From contig NC_134950.1 of assembly GCF_965638725.1 (NCBI RefSeq), positions 30,566,932 through 30,630,931 on the forward strand: 64,000 bases of DNA, in the 5' to 3' direction. Source of the DNA: Aptenodytes patagonicus. Its lineage: Eukaryota; Chordata; Aves; Sphenisciformes; Spheniscidae. This document shows positions 10,231-25,000 of the stretch, piece after piece (within the stretch, counting starts at the first letter, position 1; each line of letters starts with the position of its first letter). Below the pieces are notes generated by a model. It searched no databases, had not been told where the DNA came from, and saw nothing but the letters and a program-made list of their open reading frames with translations. Both the position numbers and the translations under genes were made by a program.

Positions 10231-13200
10231 ATTTTGGCACCTAAAATGAAACAGGATGAATGCCAGTGGCTAAATTCAGTAGAGAACTCTAGAAAGTGTA
10301 TGCCAGCCTACCTCTCATTTATAAGACATCTAAATACCACTGTCATGCAGGAATGCCACATGCAGTGGTGCCCACGCAGAAGCCAGCTTATGGAGACTTA
10401 AGTGTCCAGACCGAGTGGGGACAAGGTGTCACACAGGCGCTCCAGTGGGATTCAGAAAGGAGAGAGGTGCTGGTGAAGCCCCAGGTCATACTGCTGCACA
10501 TGGTACTCCTAGCACCCACCAGAAGTGTTAGCCATGCCTATAGTAGCAACTGGAGAGGGACAGTACTTGGCCATGGTCAAATGGAAGCTTCCCAGCGTGG
10601 TTTTGGCAAACGTCAGCTTGAGCTCTCTGCAAGAGGGCCCAGACAGGGTGAAGTGATTGTTTCAAATAGACCATATGGAGGAAGGTGCCCAGGTAAGTTC
10701 AGCTGTGCAGACTCAAGACATGTTCTTGAGTCTCATGGCCCTTGTTCCAGGATCAGAAAGTGGGCCTTGGCTTGCTTTATTTACCACGATAGGCACAGCT
10801 ATTAAGTTCACTGCAAAGCACAGCAGATATGCTCTATTTCCCTCTGGAAAAGGAGGGGGTGTTGGTCGTTAATACACTCATTCAAGAACTAGGCGGCTTT
10901 TCCCTGCTCAGCCTGAGGGATCCCTGTTGCCTCTGCAAGTGCGCTAATGGGCAGGCTTCGCACCAGCCCTTCAGGAGGCATCTGCTACACTGGTTTTTAA
11001 CATAAACTCTTCACTGCTGTTAACTCAATAGTACCTACATTGTAGGTGTGATATTATGCCTCTTTTAACTCAGAAAATAAAGTGATAGCAACAAGAACAT
11101 GCAACTAAGTAATTTCTTTTTAATTATCTAGCCATTCATTTGGTTACTGGTTTTATACCTTGGCTGGGCAGCTTTTTCCCTGTCAAATGAGAAAGGTAAC
11201 TCTTAGTGCCAGTAAGAAGCATTAGCTAATGTTTTTACAGTGCCTACTGTAAGCAAGAGCGCTAAGTACTAGAAGTGAAGCACATCTTAGCACTCAAAGA
11301 CCTGCATGCTGAATAGTTGACCCAGTGCCCAGACTGGGACAACTACTGACTCTGAAGAGGCTGAATATAGCCTTAAGCTATAACAGAAAAGAAGTCCAGT
11401 ACAGACATATGAGTAACAACATGTAAAGCACAACTAAACAGCAATACACACTTTTCAGAAAAAGAAATGGAGCTTTCTCTTTTTCGATACAAAGCAGTTC
11501 AGTCAGTCACATTTTCCTCTTGCATGAATTACTGGATGCAAGATGCAAGAGAAAATTCTTTAATCTTTTTTTTGCTCTCTTTTTTAATCTCAACCAATTT
11601 TAGCAGGAGCTAAGTGCAAGTGACTCTACAAACACGCCTGAACACACTGTCAGTCACTAGGGGAAAGTGAAGCACAATCATGAGACTTCTGTATTATTTA
11701 AGCAGTATCACACCTAGGTAGTGTGTATACCCGAGTGCTGTTCAGCTCCGATATCCTGGGTGTTCCCACTCCGCTATGAGATGGCCGCGCTGCAGGGCAA
11801 GACTACTAGATTACTTCCTGATTGCCATAACCCAGAGGTGGGGGCAGTGTAGGTTGTATATACCCTCTGTACACTGACACAGAGGGTGAAATCTAGATTG
11901 GTAAAAATGAGAGTTACCCACTAAATTAAAAAAAAAAAAAAGCACGCTGGAAAACATTTTAGTAATTCATTGTTGTGTCCACAATTACAACTCTCTCTGT
12001 AATCACACAGATCTATTTCCAGTTAATGAACATTTGCAGTGTGCTTGTGTGTACCAAGAAACCTGCCTTGGGTCCTAGCGGTGATATTTAGATATGTCAT
12101 AACTGAGAGAGACAGGTAGGCAAACGCTTTCTGGAGCCTCACACTGAGAGTCGGGTGAAAGCAGTGCCATGGCCGAAGTGAGCACCACTGTTCATCTGAA
12201 TCTGTCAGGAAACAAGCAGAAAGTGGTTTCAAATAACTGGTCAGATTTTCTATATGAATCTTTACTGTTCCCTTTGCAAAAAACCTGCTCGATGATCACC
12301 TATGCTCAGTTGTACTGCATGTGTGAATTTGTCCTTGCATGGAACTTGCTCCCAGAGATTCGGGCACCAGCAAAGTCTGATCTGCTGCCCATGCTCTGCC
12401 CAGCGGCTTTCCATGCGCTCAGGGAAGTCCAGCTAAGCCAGAACATGCTGGACCTACAGAGCCTGCTTGGTAGTGCTTATGTGGCCACGCACAGTCCATA
12501 TGATCTTTTAAATCTGAATGTCTTTTGTTATGTATCTGAAAGTAATCATTTTTTTCATAATCCTTCTTTCACTTTTAAGAAAGGGAGTAAGTCACAATCA
12601 ACAGCACATTCTTAGTACGTGAGTTGTATTACATATGCTTCTTCCACAGGCTGAGACTTCAGGACACTGTGCATGTTATTTGGGCTGCCGTGTCAGTGTG
12701 AAGGTGACACCCAGACCATTGCCTTATTTACAGTGACATCTACCGGCAAAAGCAATCTGCAAAGGGCCTCTTCTATCAGAAGGGGTTTTTTGGTGTTCAT
12801 GCTCTTGCTCCCTATCTTTGGCATTTTTCTTCATTTTCTTCACTTCTCACCACTCAGTTGTTCACAGTCAGTTCAACGTTTTAGATTATGGAATATAGTT
12901 TAGTCTGTTACCATCTTTTCAAACCCAAAATCTCTGTCCTCAATCAGTCCGCCATCTATCTCCAAAGTATATGTCAAAACAGAACAAGATTTTGTATCAT
13001 CAGTGCTGTTTGCCAGTGCATGTAAGAGTGCTGGGCATCCCCAATATGCAGGAGATGCAGCTTCTGCTGAGGTAGCACCATCTCAACATCATATATTTAG
13101 CATTGCCACATACCTACCTGTTGAATGTAGCTATCACTGACACCATCCACACACCAAAACTGAAGCCTTTCTGGGCACAGGACCTTGCCTGCAGACTTCA

Positions 13201-16200
13201 GGAGGCTGGTGGAGTCCTGTGTCAGCTCAACTCCATAGTACTCAACAGAATCTGCTGTGCTCTAGAGTCATCCTCCAGCTCTTCCTGTATATTCTACAGT
13301 GTATGTGTGTATATATACACATACTTAATATGTATCTGGTATATCATGCATCTAGTGAGAAACATATATACAGAGAGAATATATATAGATAGTATAGTTG
13401 CTAAACATTTTAGGAACAATTATGTAGGAACAGTAACTACATTAACACCATCAGACTGTGAGCACAGAAGAGAATATTTCAAGGATTTGCTCAGGATGCC
13501 TGCTGAAAATACTACGCACCATGTTACAGCTACTTAAATAATGTTAATTAATAAATAGTGGTTTGCTTTTATTTTGCCATATATAGTTATTGCTATGTAT
13601 CAGCCAGTTCAAAACTAATTCAGTCAAACAGGTTTGCTGCAGTAGACATTCGTGAAGGGCTTTGTTCTGGGCTTTGCTTCTAGCTTTGTTCTTCTGATGA
13701 AGGTTCCGTGAACCAGTCATGAAAATGAGCTAAACTATTTTGAGAGATTCAAGGTTTCTTTTGGGCATTGGGCCAACAGGTTGGAAGTTCTTTGGCTAGT
13801 CTCTGCAGACATTTTTAACAGACTTCAAAATTAATGTTGTTGAATAGCACGGTACCATGACTCTTATATTCTTTAGTTTGATACAACAGTAAGATACTGC
13901 TCTTATTTATAACTGTATTTGCAATGAAATAGGTAACAAATACTATTTAAATAACCTTCAGCAATTTTTGGATTGCCGCTGCCATCTGCAGACCTGGAAA
14001 CACATCAGTCTTTCAGCTGTTCTTACATAGGTTCCTATGCTTTCTACATAACCATGAGAATTTTAAAACAGTTCTGGAGTATAAGTTTGGATGCTGAGAT
14101 CCTTAGTGATTTCCAGGTAAACTGTTTATTCATGAAATCGCAAACTACATAAGAAGCTGGTGTTTAAACAGGACAAAGGGAAAACAGAAATAAAGAACAG
14201 AATCTGAAAAACACCAAGGATGACTGGGTTCCTTTTTTCCCTCAAAAATGCCAAAGTGCTGTTTTTTTTTAAAAATTTATTTTTGAGCACATTTCTGTCT
14301 GGTGTTCATACAACTGTAGAAAAGAGAAGAATTGGAAGCAAAATGTTGACATTTAAATGACTGATGCTTTATTCAAAATATTTTCAAATGAGACAGAAAA
14401 AAAATTAAATCAGATCTTCATAAAAAATACATTTCATCTATCTGTTGCATGCAACCTGTACGATTTACATCTGAAAAATGAAACTGTCAGGAGCATCTAG
14501 AAATTATTCAAATTTATGTACCCAAGTATGTGGGTGAAATTTGATAAAATAGAAGTGACACAGGAATTGACTGTGCAGCACATCAGTTCTGTTAAGCGGA
14601 GACAGAGAATCTTTGTTTTCACAGGACAATCCAGTACTCTCCTGTCAGAGACATCCTCTGTCCCCAAACACTGCTGCACAACAGAAGCCAACACAGGTCA
14701 CACATGTAAATGTTTCACCACAGTGAAAACTTGTAATTGGCATGAATGACGGAGAGGTTGAAAGAAATAGGAAACAAAACATTAATTTAAAAACATTTTT
14801 GTTTAAGCACTTCAGCATTATCTCCTGTCTCACAAAGACAGCAGACACCCAGAAAAGGCCATCTGTCCATAGAGTAAGCACTTCATGAATAAAGGGTATG
14901 GAAATAACAGTATCCAAGAAATTAAGTCATGGGCCAAATATCTATTAGCCTACATCTGTACAAACGAACAATAACAAGACTTAATATGAAAAACAAGCAA
15001 CCTATCTATATGTGCAGAACATTGGTGGAAATATAATGCTACTGGATTTTTGTAGGAAGCTTTATAAGTCAAGGTTTTTATCCTAAGTCCTAAAGAGATG
15101 CCAGGGAAGAAGAATCAAAGAAAAATGAGCATAGGCAAGCAATGGTAATTAAAAACAAAAATGGAACAAACTCTCTACTCCATAGCTAAAACCACAAAGC
15201 AAGATCAGACTGTGGGGGGAACAACAAAATATAGTAATTAGGCCAGAAGTTAGATGTAGTCTATCTAGCAGCAGAGTGATAAAGGAGACTGTCACAATGC
15301 TTTCTTATACTAGTTAATAGATAATAAAAGAAAAAGACATCTCTAGAGCAGCATTCCTCTAGCATTTGTACCTTCATGCTGAGGCTGCAACCTGCAGGTG
15401 TTCTAAGGCATTGCAGGTGTTCTAAGGCTCTCAATTATTTGCAACTTTTAACATCTGAAGGCTAGGCAAGATTTATCTCTAGCAATCTGCTCCTTGCCTA
15501 CCTAAAGCTACAAGAATCTAAATCCCAAGTTTCCTTTCCATGAAGTTTATAAAAAATGTATTACATATTTCTTTCTATTATGTCACTTTATTTATATGCC
15601 ATAGTCCACTTTTTTCAGTAAAGTTATTTTAAAACTGAGTATTTGGAAGACTTGAGTTTTTTTCCTGGAATTGATTCCTTGAATTCTTTTAGGTCCCAGT
15701 TCATGTCTGGAAGGCCAGCAAAGTCCTGTTTGCTGAAGCAGGAGAGACAAATCTCTGCAGGGGCAGAGAAAGCACAGGTACATAGCAAGTGGGTGTATGG
15801 CAGCAAACAGATGTCTGCCTGATCTTCAGCCCACTGCACTCCAGAAGAAAAGACAGCTACTTCCCAGGCTTTTTCTTTGACATAAAGAAAATTCCCAGCT
15901 GATGTTAAACTCTCTCTTTGCAACATGAAAGACATCATGAGCATGACTGGCAAAGGCTATAGACACAGCAGAGCACACTGCTTCCCTCCTGTGCCAAAAA
16001 CAGCAGAGCTGACCCCAAGGCTCTACTTCAGTTTATTTAGTTCTGAGAGTAAGTTTATGGGTGATCAACTATCCAGCCATATACAATTCTTGACAGCTAC
16101 TATTTTCAGCAAATACCCTATATGTTTTTTGGTCACTGAGCATTTCATTCTTCATTCTTCACACAATGGCTCCAAGTGTGTCAGAGGGTAAAGAGTTGGT

Positions 16201-18141
16201 CAGAGACCTGCAGCTGGGGGGTGAGGACATATTTTAGCCTTGGCTGCTCCAGAGTCATCTTAGTACAGCACGGAGCCCACACTTGAGATTTAATTCCCTG
16301 GGAGCACGTTATGTAATCTGGTTGAGATTCAGTGCAGTTTAGGCCTACGGTAAGTTGATGACTGAGGATGCAACCACGTGCTCAGTGCCGAGACTGGATC
16401 CATTCTCTCACCTTACAGTCACAGCAGAGAGATAATCTGGGAAGCTGTTCTCAAAGGATTTCAGGCAACTGAGCATTTCTAGTCTTTTTCAGATGCCACC
16501 ACCAGCTTTCAGCCCAGATGCAGTACCATGCTAGGTCAATCTAACGCGAACACAGCATCTCCACATTAGGAGAATTACTGTGAATGATGTCTTCTTCTAA
16601 AACTTATTTGCATAACTCTATAAAAACAGTCAATAGTTCAAAAAAGCGCTATCAGAATATTAATGTACAATTGATTGCATGTCTTACCACTGAACATTAC
16701 CAAAAACATTTTACTTGGAACATAAAAAAGATACCTAATACTGTACTGCCCAAAGATAGACTTCAAATGAGGGGTGACTATTTTTTCCAAAACTAGAGCT
16801 GCAGGCGCTAGTTATAAAACTGCAGCATTCTCTGTAAAACTTGAATCTCTTCAATAGAAAATACAAGACACATTCATAAAATCCATTTTTTATTTTGATA
16901 AAATCCTTATAAATATCAAAGCACTGGATCAACTCCACTGTTTTCAATATATAAAAAACATGTAAAACTTTTGTTTCTGATACGAAGCAGTAGCCTTATT
17001 ACTTTCTCTTCCCAGGCAAACAAACTTTAACCTTCATGCAATTTGTAAACATTTTGTTCATGTTCTGCAGCTACTCACGTGACAGGGAAACATATCAGAT
17101 CCCACACTAAGTCTAAAAAAGGGTGTGAAAACACGCAACACACTCCTGCTCTCTCCATGCACACTTTCCAGACATCCTCATTCAGAAGGAACCAGCCTGA
17201 GGTCTTTTCAGCTGCATTCTTCACCCTATGCCAGAAAAGAAAAAGTGCCTGCAAGCTTTTCCCCTTTGGTTAATACTTGTACCTGCTGCCCCTGCCAAAC
17301 GTCTTTTATTTCTTCCATGGTCTATTTGTGTTCTTTCCTTCAGAAAACTTTCAGAAGGCATTGAGAGGCCTTGCAGCAATAGTAGCTATATTCTGGGGAG
17401 GAGAAAACAAAAAAATCTACCTATCTTAAACTAAGCTAAAATATCTATGTCTCTATGTCTAATTTATTCAGTTGTAAGAAGGTATATAAAGTCAATCCTG
17501 TTTGTTATTTCCCTCGTATTTGTCCATCTTAGAACAAAAGATCTGTTGAGGCAAGAGGCACAGTCTCTAAAACCTATGAAAAAGCAAATTCATGGAGAGC
17601 AGTCGTGGGAGATGAGTTTGGTCAGAAGTACTAGAGAGATTGGTGGTAGTCACTGCCCATGAAACCTCTAGCTGCCTCTTTCAGGTATCACTGGCTTTCA
17701 CTTGTAGTTCTCAGAGTCTGAGGGTAAATCTAATCCTATACTAAGCTACAGCCTGTGGCAAGTTCATTAAAAATAATAAATTTGGCATAAAACAAACAAT
17801 TATATTCAGATAACAAAAGCTCTTGAGAGAAACACAGGCTCAAGTCAATTCATAAAGACAGACATTTCAACACATTGCTATTGAGGGCTGATCTTTTATT
17901 AGATATTGACTTGCTTCTGATTTCTTTGGCTTGCTCTAAATGCTATCTTTGGTCTTGGAATATAAGTGCAACCATCCAAGTTCAGCTCTGACAGCAGAAC
18001 TTCAGCCAGTACCTAGGAGACATTACATTCCAGAGTAGTGCTGGGCTCCCCTGCAAGATGTGAGGTATGCAGCATGTCTCACACTGCAGCATGCCACGTG
18101 TCTAGCATGAAACAGCCTGGAGCAACACCTACCCCTGCCTC

Positions 18142-18147
18142 TTTATT
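18142..18147 (-). terminator. CA13: candidate polyadenylation signal of CA13
   Basis: The first AATAAA (TTTATT on the + strand) downstream of the CA13 stop codon on the minus strand, implying a 3' UTR of about 0.83 kb. Further copies lie lower, for example near 17896. Confidence 0.4.
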
Positions 18148-18974
18148 TTAAGTGGTAGGAGTCTGATGCTACATGGATATAGTGTTACAGTCCCTTATTG
18201 TTCACCAAATGCAACAGACTGACTTTAGGCATGAACGAACAGTTCCCCCTATGCCCTTCCACCTTGCAGTTTTCAGGTTTCAGGACAATTTCATCAGTAT
18301 ACGTGGTGGAATTCAGGAATACCTAATCCACCTGACATGATCCCGCGATATACAAGATCCTTACTATTTGCTTTTTTAAAAAAATTCAGTCAGTACATCA
18401 TTACTGCTATGAAGCAGTCAGAACAACAGGATGATATAAATATCTGTTTTACTTCAGTGCTGTTAGTCATTACTGCTTTTTGTAGGAAGGTAAGCATGGT
18501 ATTGCAGAAGTCAGCAATGAAATTAATCAGCCTTGAAATATTTTTTTCTTGAGAATTACAGTGTGAAGTCTTATACAGAAGCTAAATGTTATGTTAGAGA
18601 CCAGAAGAATAATCCCAGAAGATCCTTTACTGCCATTAATATCAGGAATCCTGTTCAGTAATTTAGTGGCAAATTCTGGACAACTCCTTCACCACATCTG
18701 ACCCTTACGATTAGCACTGCCCTCTGTGCATGCAACGCTAATGCCTCAATGCTCCCAAACCAACGCACTCAAACACAGTCAGACCTGTTAACATCAATGA
18801 ACCTGCAACAACTCAGGACATACTTGTCTGTGAGAAATGACTGCATAGTAACCAATAATAAAACAATACCTATTTGTTATAACAACTCACAAAAAAAAAA
18901 ATCACGAAGTATATTAACTATTAAAATTAATTCAGCCTTTGGTTTCAGAGGGAGACTACTCTGGCTTTACTCCT

Positions 18975-19088
18975 TTAATTCCTTCTGACTTCTCGTCCCT
19001 TTAAAGGCTGGGGAGGCCGGTAGTTTCTCAGCAAGCAGCAGGCGACCTCATCCTCAGCAGTGCTCAGGAGGCTGCGGAATTTGGCTAG
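18975..19088 (-). CDS. CA13: CA13 exon 7 (terminal)
   Basis: 114 nt after the acceptor TTGCAG. It encodes [14 protein letters not shown], then [16 protein letters not shown] and TAA. The C-terminal Arg-Pro-Pro-Gln-Pro-Leu-Lys block is intact, unlike in the CA1-like neighbour. Confidence 0.93.
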   Translation of the reverse strand, partial: LAKFRSLLSTAEDEVACCLLRNYRPPQPLKGREVRRN

Positions 19089-22000
19089 CTGCAATCAAAA
19101 GAGACATAAGGTTCAGCAGAAAACCCTCATGCTCATACTAATGAAAAAGCATGTAGTAAATATTAAAGATACTTGTCACCTTTTTTCATCCAGGAAGAAT
19201 GGAACTGTATTTTTCTATGGCATGTGGAGAATGGCAATTCCACCATTTCTGTTCTTGCAAATTAAAAAATGATGACTACCAAGAAAATCTCCCAAAATAC
19301 GTGTCAGAATGAAACTGCACATAAGGATTATTTGCTTCCTGTATTCACACTTTGTCTTCCACAACCTGATCTAAAACAGAGTTTTCTATATTCTTTAGTT
19401 TGATTTTATAGTTTGGAGACTTGGAATGTTTGGTGCCAAAAATTAAATTTCTTATGTGTACCTGTGCACATCTTGTTCGGAGTATATTCACAATTAAGCT
19501 GGAATAATAGCTGTGGTGCTGTAGAAAGCTTCTGTAATTAGCACTTTTGATATATTAAACATGTACTCAAACCAGGAGAGATTGAAAACTTTTCCCTTGT
19601 GGAGACATAGAACAGGCAGTTATTCATACCTCAGCATAAGCTTCTCTGCTTAAGCTGATCTCAGCAGAAACCCAGACCAGAGCTCCATGTCTAATCTCAG
19701 GAAATTGGAGTCTGAATTCTGACCTGAAGTTTAGTATTTTGTCTAATTTCTAATATTTCCAATATTTACTATTTCTACATACCACCTTACTTCCCTTCTT
19801 GATTACCAAGTGTAGGACAGTACAAAAATAATTCCATTATAACAGAGCATTTAGTTGTACAGAACATTGCATCTTGATTGCATTAAAAGCAAAAAAAGTC
19901 AATGATATCTTGTTCTACCCCATTCTAAAGCTAACATTTGTCATTAAGGCTGCCTGTGAGTTTCTAAAAATTTAAAATTTAATTTTAATTTCTTTCAACC
20001 TGAAAAATGCATCAAAAAGTAGGCAGTAAACTGTAAAGCCCCAAAGAAATACAAACTTGAGGAATGAAATTAAATGGCAAAACAGTATCAGTCATGGTGA
20101 TGACTGATCAATCACAATAGTGGACATTACTAGAAACAAACACTTTTAACTAATGAGTGTTTATATTTATAAGAATATAGCACATGTATACTTTAATACA
20201 TAAGATATAGCTACAGTCTATGAAAAATGACTAGTAAAGAATCACTGTACTTGACACTGTTTCCGACACTGCGTCCTCTGAACCTGTTACACATGGGTGT
20301 TTGCATACAGTATTTCACATTTTAGAATATATTAACTATAGATCAGCCCAAATAAGAACCTTTTAACCTGAACAATGGCTTATCTTTGGGAAGTTCATAT
20401 CTTAATGCAAATTTTCAATCCTAGACCCATACGCATTGCAGCGAGTCTTACAAAGCCAGATTGAGGGGAGTGGGCAAGACAGATAGATGAGAAAAATGGA
20501 CACACTGAGCAAATACATGACTTCAAATCAGTTACAAACAGAATTTGAGGTCTCCTGACTAACAAGCATCCCATTCAGTGAACTGTCTTAACGTTTTGCA
20601 CAAAGACTGAAGTCACCATTTCTGCTGAGTATGTGACATAGGGTATTGAATTTTCTGAGGTGTTTGTAATATTGACCATGAATGAGACAAACGCTGTGGT
20701 ACAAAAATATTAAGGTTTACAGTGTGCCCAGAATATTGATAACGTATTGCAGGTGGTGTACTTATCAACATCCCATATTAGAAGCTACGATCTGATATAC
20801 TTCTGTGTCTCCAGTGAGAAAAACTCTTTATACTTAAGATGATCAGTCCACTGGGTGTCACTGTTGCAACATTAATAAATAGCATGAAGCTTAATTTAAC
20901 AAGAAATGTAAGTAGACTCTTTTATGTGGTATCACACTTTTCCGCAGATAGCCTAACATAAAAAACAACTTATTACAATTGTATTTGCTTTTCATAATTC
21001 TAGTAAATTCACCAAGGCTTACACAACTGGAATGCAAGATGAAATTTACATTCATCTGCCAAATAAAAATGGCAGAGAAGAGATTTGAGCAGGATGTGCA
21101 AATAACCAAATCGAGTGGAATTCCAGGATTTCTTAGCATCATCAGAACCCTTTTTTCTATAAGTTCCTTGTGGGTTATTTTTGATTGTTAATTTTTAGAT
21201 TATGCAGATTCTTTCAAAAAAATGGATAATAAATAGCTGTTACACAAAGAAAGGCAACAAGAAGTCATGATAAATTTGATAGACACATTTTTTGTCCTTT
21301 GAAAATTTGATAAGGTATGCAAAGTCAAGGTCTGCAAAAGAGTATGTTTTGGGGTGGTATTTACAATTTGAAGTCTTACAAAAGCAACATGTCTATAGCA
21401 GCGAAAAATTGAAAAATACCTGTTCAGAACAAACACTTATGGGCTCTCTCAGAACAATCCAGATGACACTTTCAAGAAGAGGTGGAACAGTGAGAGAGCC
21501 AAAGTAAGTCCAGTAGTCCAGGGACTTGGGAAGCAGACAGCTAGGATCGAAGTTTGTGAATAGTGCTCTTTTACCCTGGAAAATAAAAAAAAAAAAGCTG
21601 TGGTTCTAGATTAAATATATTTAGAAAATTATTTCTTACACAAAGTTAAAAAAAAAAAGAAAAAACAGGGCAATATTACTTAAAAGCAAGAGGCCAAGAT
21701 AAATCACACCAAAGGAGGTAGAGCTTATTCCACTATGGGGTGGGCTGGCAGCATTCTGGATGATCACAGCAGGTGAGCCAGTGTCCTCATGAGGTCTTAC
21801 CTCTGTGACAGCTTTGCTGCTGCTATCCTTGATGCTAGCGGAACACCATCAAAGGTGTCATGTTAGCATAGGCACCCCGTAGTTACAAATGACCATGGGA
21901 TGGAGGTTGGAGGGAGAGGTGAGAAGACGTTAGACTTTCAACGTGGTCTCTATGGGGCTGGCGGAGTAACCCCACAGGTTACTGCCACCTGCTCCCTTTC

Positions 22001-25000
22001 CCATTCACTCCTCCCAGGCCCACGGCTTACTACTTAGAATCATAGAATCATAGAATCATTAAGGTTGGAAAAGACCTCTAAGATCATCGAGTCCAACCGT
22101 CAACCCAAAACCACCATGCCCACTAAACCATGTCCCTACTTCTCCCTGGCTACCAGGCCAGAGATGCCTGTATGAGACATGATGCTGAGTCTGGCTGATC
22201 GCTCTCACACATACAATAGCTTATTTCTCACCCTGTACCTCAGCAAAACAGGGGAGGAAACCTTTCCCTCATCTTTTTCACAGCTTTCCATAAAGTATGT
22301 TCTTCTCCTGTTAATATTCTCACAGCAACAGATTTGTCAGAGGTTAGGTTCTATGAGGAATTAGCTTTTTCCTCTGATCTCTTATTGTATAAAAATTATT
22401 CTTTGTCTGCTTAGTTTTTAACTTTTCTAACAAGAATGCTCCTAAACTGTCCCAAATCAGAGTTAGATATGGATAGCTATGAAACTAGGGAACATGAAGG
22501 TGAAGGAAGTAGCAGCCAGGTTACCAAAAAAACAAAACAACAAAAGCAACCACTAGCATTAGTATTCTTTTAGAAGCATTCGTTCACCTTGATTCTGATG
22601 GTGTCCAAGCGGTCAGTAATCTTCTTCAGCTGAGGGTTGCATTCACCAATCTATTAACACCGGAGAGAATAAAGAAATACTTGAGCTTTCAGAGAAAAAT
22701 AGCAAAAATAAATGATCAAAAAGCAAATGCGTACTGAAACTATTTTATATAGCTTTACTTAAGTGACTGTGAGATCTGATGGTTTTTGTGAGTACAAGCC
22801 TGTGACTAGCTGGTCCTTAGAAATAGTACTGGTCGTAAAGAAGATCCACTCCCTTGCTGACAGTATTTATTCTGCCTACTCATAGTAATTATTTCAGCTA
22901 CAAAAGACCCACAGACTTTACACTGCAGGGGAATAAAAGCAATTTATTTTTCATGTTTTGTATGCAGGATATTAAAAGTTTCAGGCTTACATCTGAAATT
23001 TAAATTGCTTGTAACAGTGAAAACATCATTTTTATGTATCCCAAGCAGAATTTGTGTGCTAAGAAATCCAGTGGAACTTTCCTTGAATCATTATAATGTA
23101 AACAGGAAAGACAGAATTACTGAAGCAGTTCTTTGCAACTGCTGCATGTAATAGCTCACTGACTGCACCAGCACCACCACTAGCTGTGCCCAGGAAGCAG
23201 CGGCAGCCAGGCAGAAACCACAGATTTGACCAAAGCCCTATCCTTTGTCATGGATTGTGTGAATTCTCCATCTGCTTCTTCATACAGAAGTCAATGAAGC
23301 TGTTGCAAGAGTTGAATTTCATCTTAGAATTGGTGCAGGAGGCAAAGAGGTATATAACAATTACAAGGAAATTCTCTAGATTCTGGGGTTTTCTTTTTCA
23401 TTTTTCAGAAGAAACTATCAGCTCAGAACCAAACTGTTAAAGAAGCATTCGAAACAAATCAGATCGCCCTTAGTCAAGCATAAGTTATCGGGATACTTAT
23501 AGAGGCAGCTGAATTAAGTTCCACATCTTCTGTTGTACAGGAGTGCAGACTAGGCAAACTGAAGAGCCTCACTGTCTTGAAAATCTATTAATCTGATATT
23601 TTTAACCTTCAAGCAAGCACAGCTTTCTATACTGGAAAGTAAACAGTATAAAGGAAACAGTATAATTTAATGCCCGCATAAAACAATTCTCTCTCTAGAA
23701 ATAATTATACCAACTATCACCATTATTGCTTTGGGCTCATAATGCAGATTTATTAGGTGGGCTGAGACATTTTTTTCTTACCTTCAGAAATACAGCCATG
23801 ACTGCTAATCCATCTGACTGACGAGCTGCCTCGACAAAACTGGAATACTTTTCTGAGTTCCAGTGGACCACATGAAGCTGAAAAGCAAGAGATACAGACA
23901 GCATCAACTCCCGCTGAACTCAAATAGTCACACATTAATACTACAACTTCACTGGTTTTGATACTCTACTTTGCTCTTTTGTATTCAGAGCCATTCAGTT
24001 TTCTAAATGCAATTATTTTTTGAAACTGGTAAATATATAGTTCACACAAATGGCAGAAAGCATTTCCAGTGGCTGGGATTATTCAAAATTTAGCAGCAAT
24101 CAGCACACTACAGTGCCTGGAAAACTGCTGTTGGGCCTCCAGATTTTGAACAGAGAAGCTAAGACAAGATATCCCATGGTTATGTAACTAAAGCTTTTAA
24201 ATCCGTTTTTAGTACAGCTGATTTTAAAAAGTGATTGAAAATCACTTTTCAAGAATGTTATTAGGTGCTCCTCTTTTTCCTTAATCAAGCTTTCAGTAAC
24301 ATTAATCAGCCACATAAATAGCTAGAAAACAGGCAGAGGAACACACGTTAAACTTGCACTGCCCCTTTTTCCCTTGTTTAGTTTAAGCCGAACATCAAAA
24401 TTTCATTTTTGATACTTTCCAAATGTCATTTTCTATGATTACCAGTAGTTAGGCACTTACAAGCAGCTTGATTATCTCAGGTTTGAGCATTTCCAACATG
24501 CATTTTTCTGGAACTGTCCTGCGGTAGTTGCTTAAGCAGCTTAAAGACACCACCTAGCCAGGTGGGGAAAGGAAAAGCCCATGATGTCTACCCCCATACC
24601 ACCTCAGTCCCTCCTGCTAAGCCACATTTTCTAAATCCTGGCCACACTCCACGGAGGGAGCTCCTGGTTCCCGGGAAGCGCCAGGACATCCCAGCCTTGA
24701 GCAACGGTCCGACTGCCAAACTGGAGAGAGCACAAACACTCACACAGCGCTTAAGACTAAGTACTTCACAAACATTAATTACTCTCGCAAGTCCTCGATA
24801 GATGAGTAAATCTTACTACCCATAGTTTTTAGATAAGGAACGAGAGGCTCAGGAGCAGGGCACGGGATTGGCTTTTCTAAAATTGATGACCATCTTTTCA
24901 GACTTTGAACTTTACTCTTTAGGAGTGCTGAAAAGCAGCTCCACTGAATGACTTAAGCTGGGATGAACCCTTGAAAACAAAGGCTTGCTTTTCGAATACA

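Larger units (their letters stand above)
2976..18141. other. intergenic region between two convergent carbonic anhydrase genes
   Basis: About 15 kb, mostly AT-rich. I read it for carbonic anhydrase signatures (FHWG, HVVHW, SLTxPP, LKGR) and for other known families and found none. Open frames of up to 177 codons occur (for example 4531-5064 minus, 12169-12615 plus) without recognisable domains. The only compositional standout is the GC/CpG-rich patch at about 6.9-7.8 kb. Minor items are a short tandem duplication of about 16 bp at 15397-15430 and a TA-rich inverted repeat near 13303-13325. Confidence 0.6.

Noticed and set aside
12169-12615. A 148-codon plus-strand frame.
   Set aside because: No recognisable domain, no splice or promoter context, and ordinary composition; consistent with chance.
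13303-13325. A TA-rich inverted repeat around TGTGTATATATACACA, considered as a hairpin RNA or terminal inverted repeat.
   Set aside because: The palindrome is simple TG/TA alternation with no partner repeat or target-site duplication.
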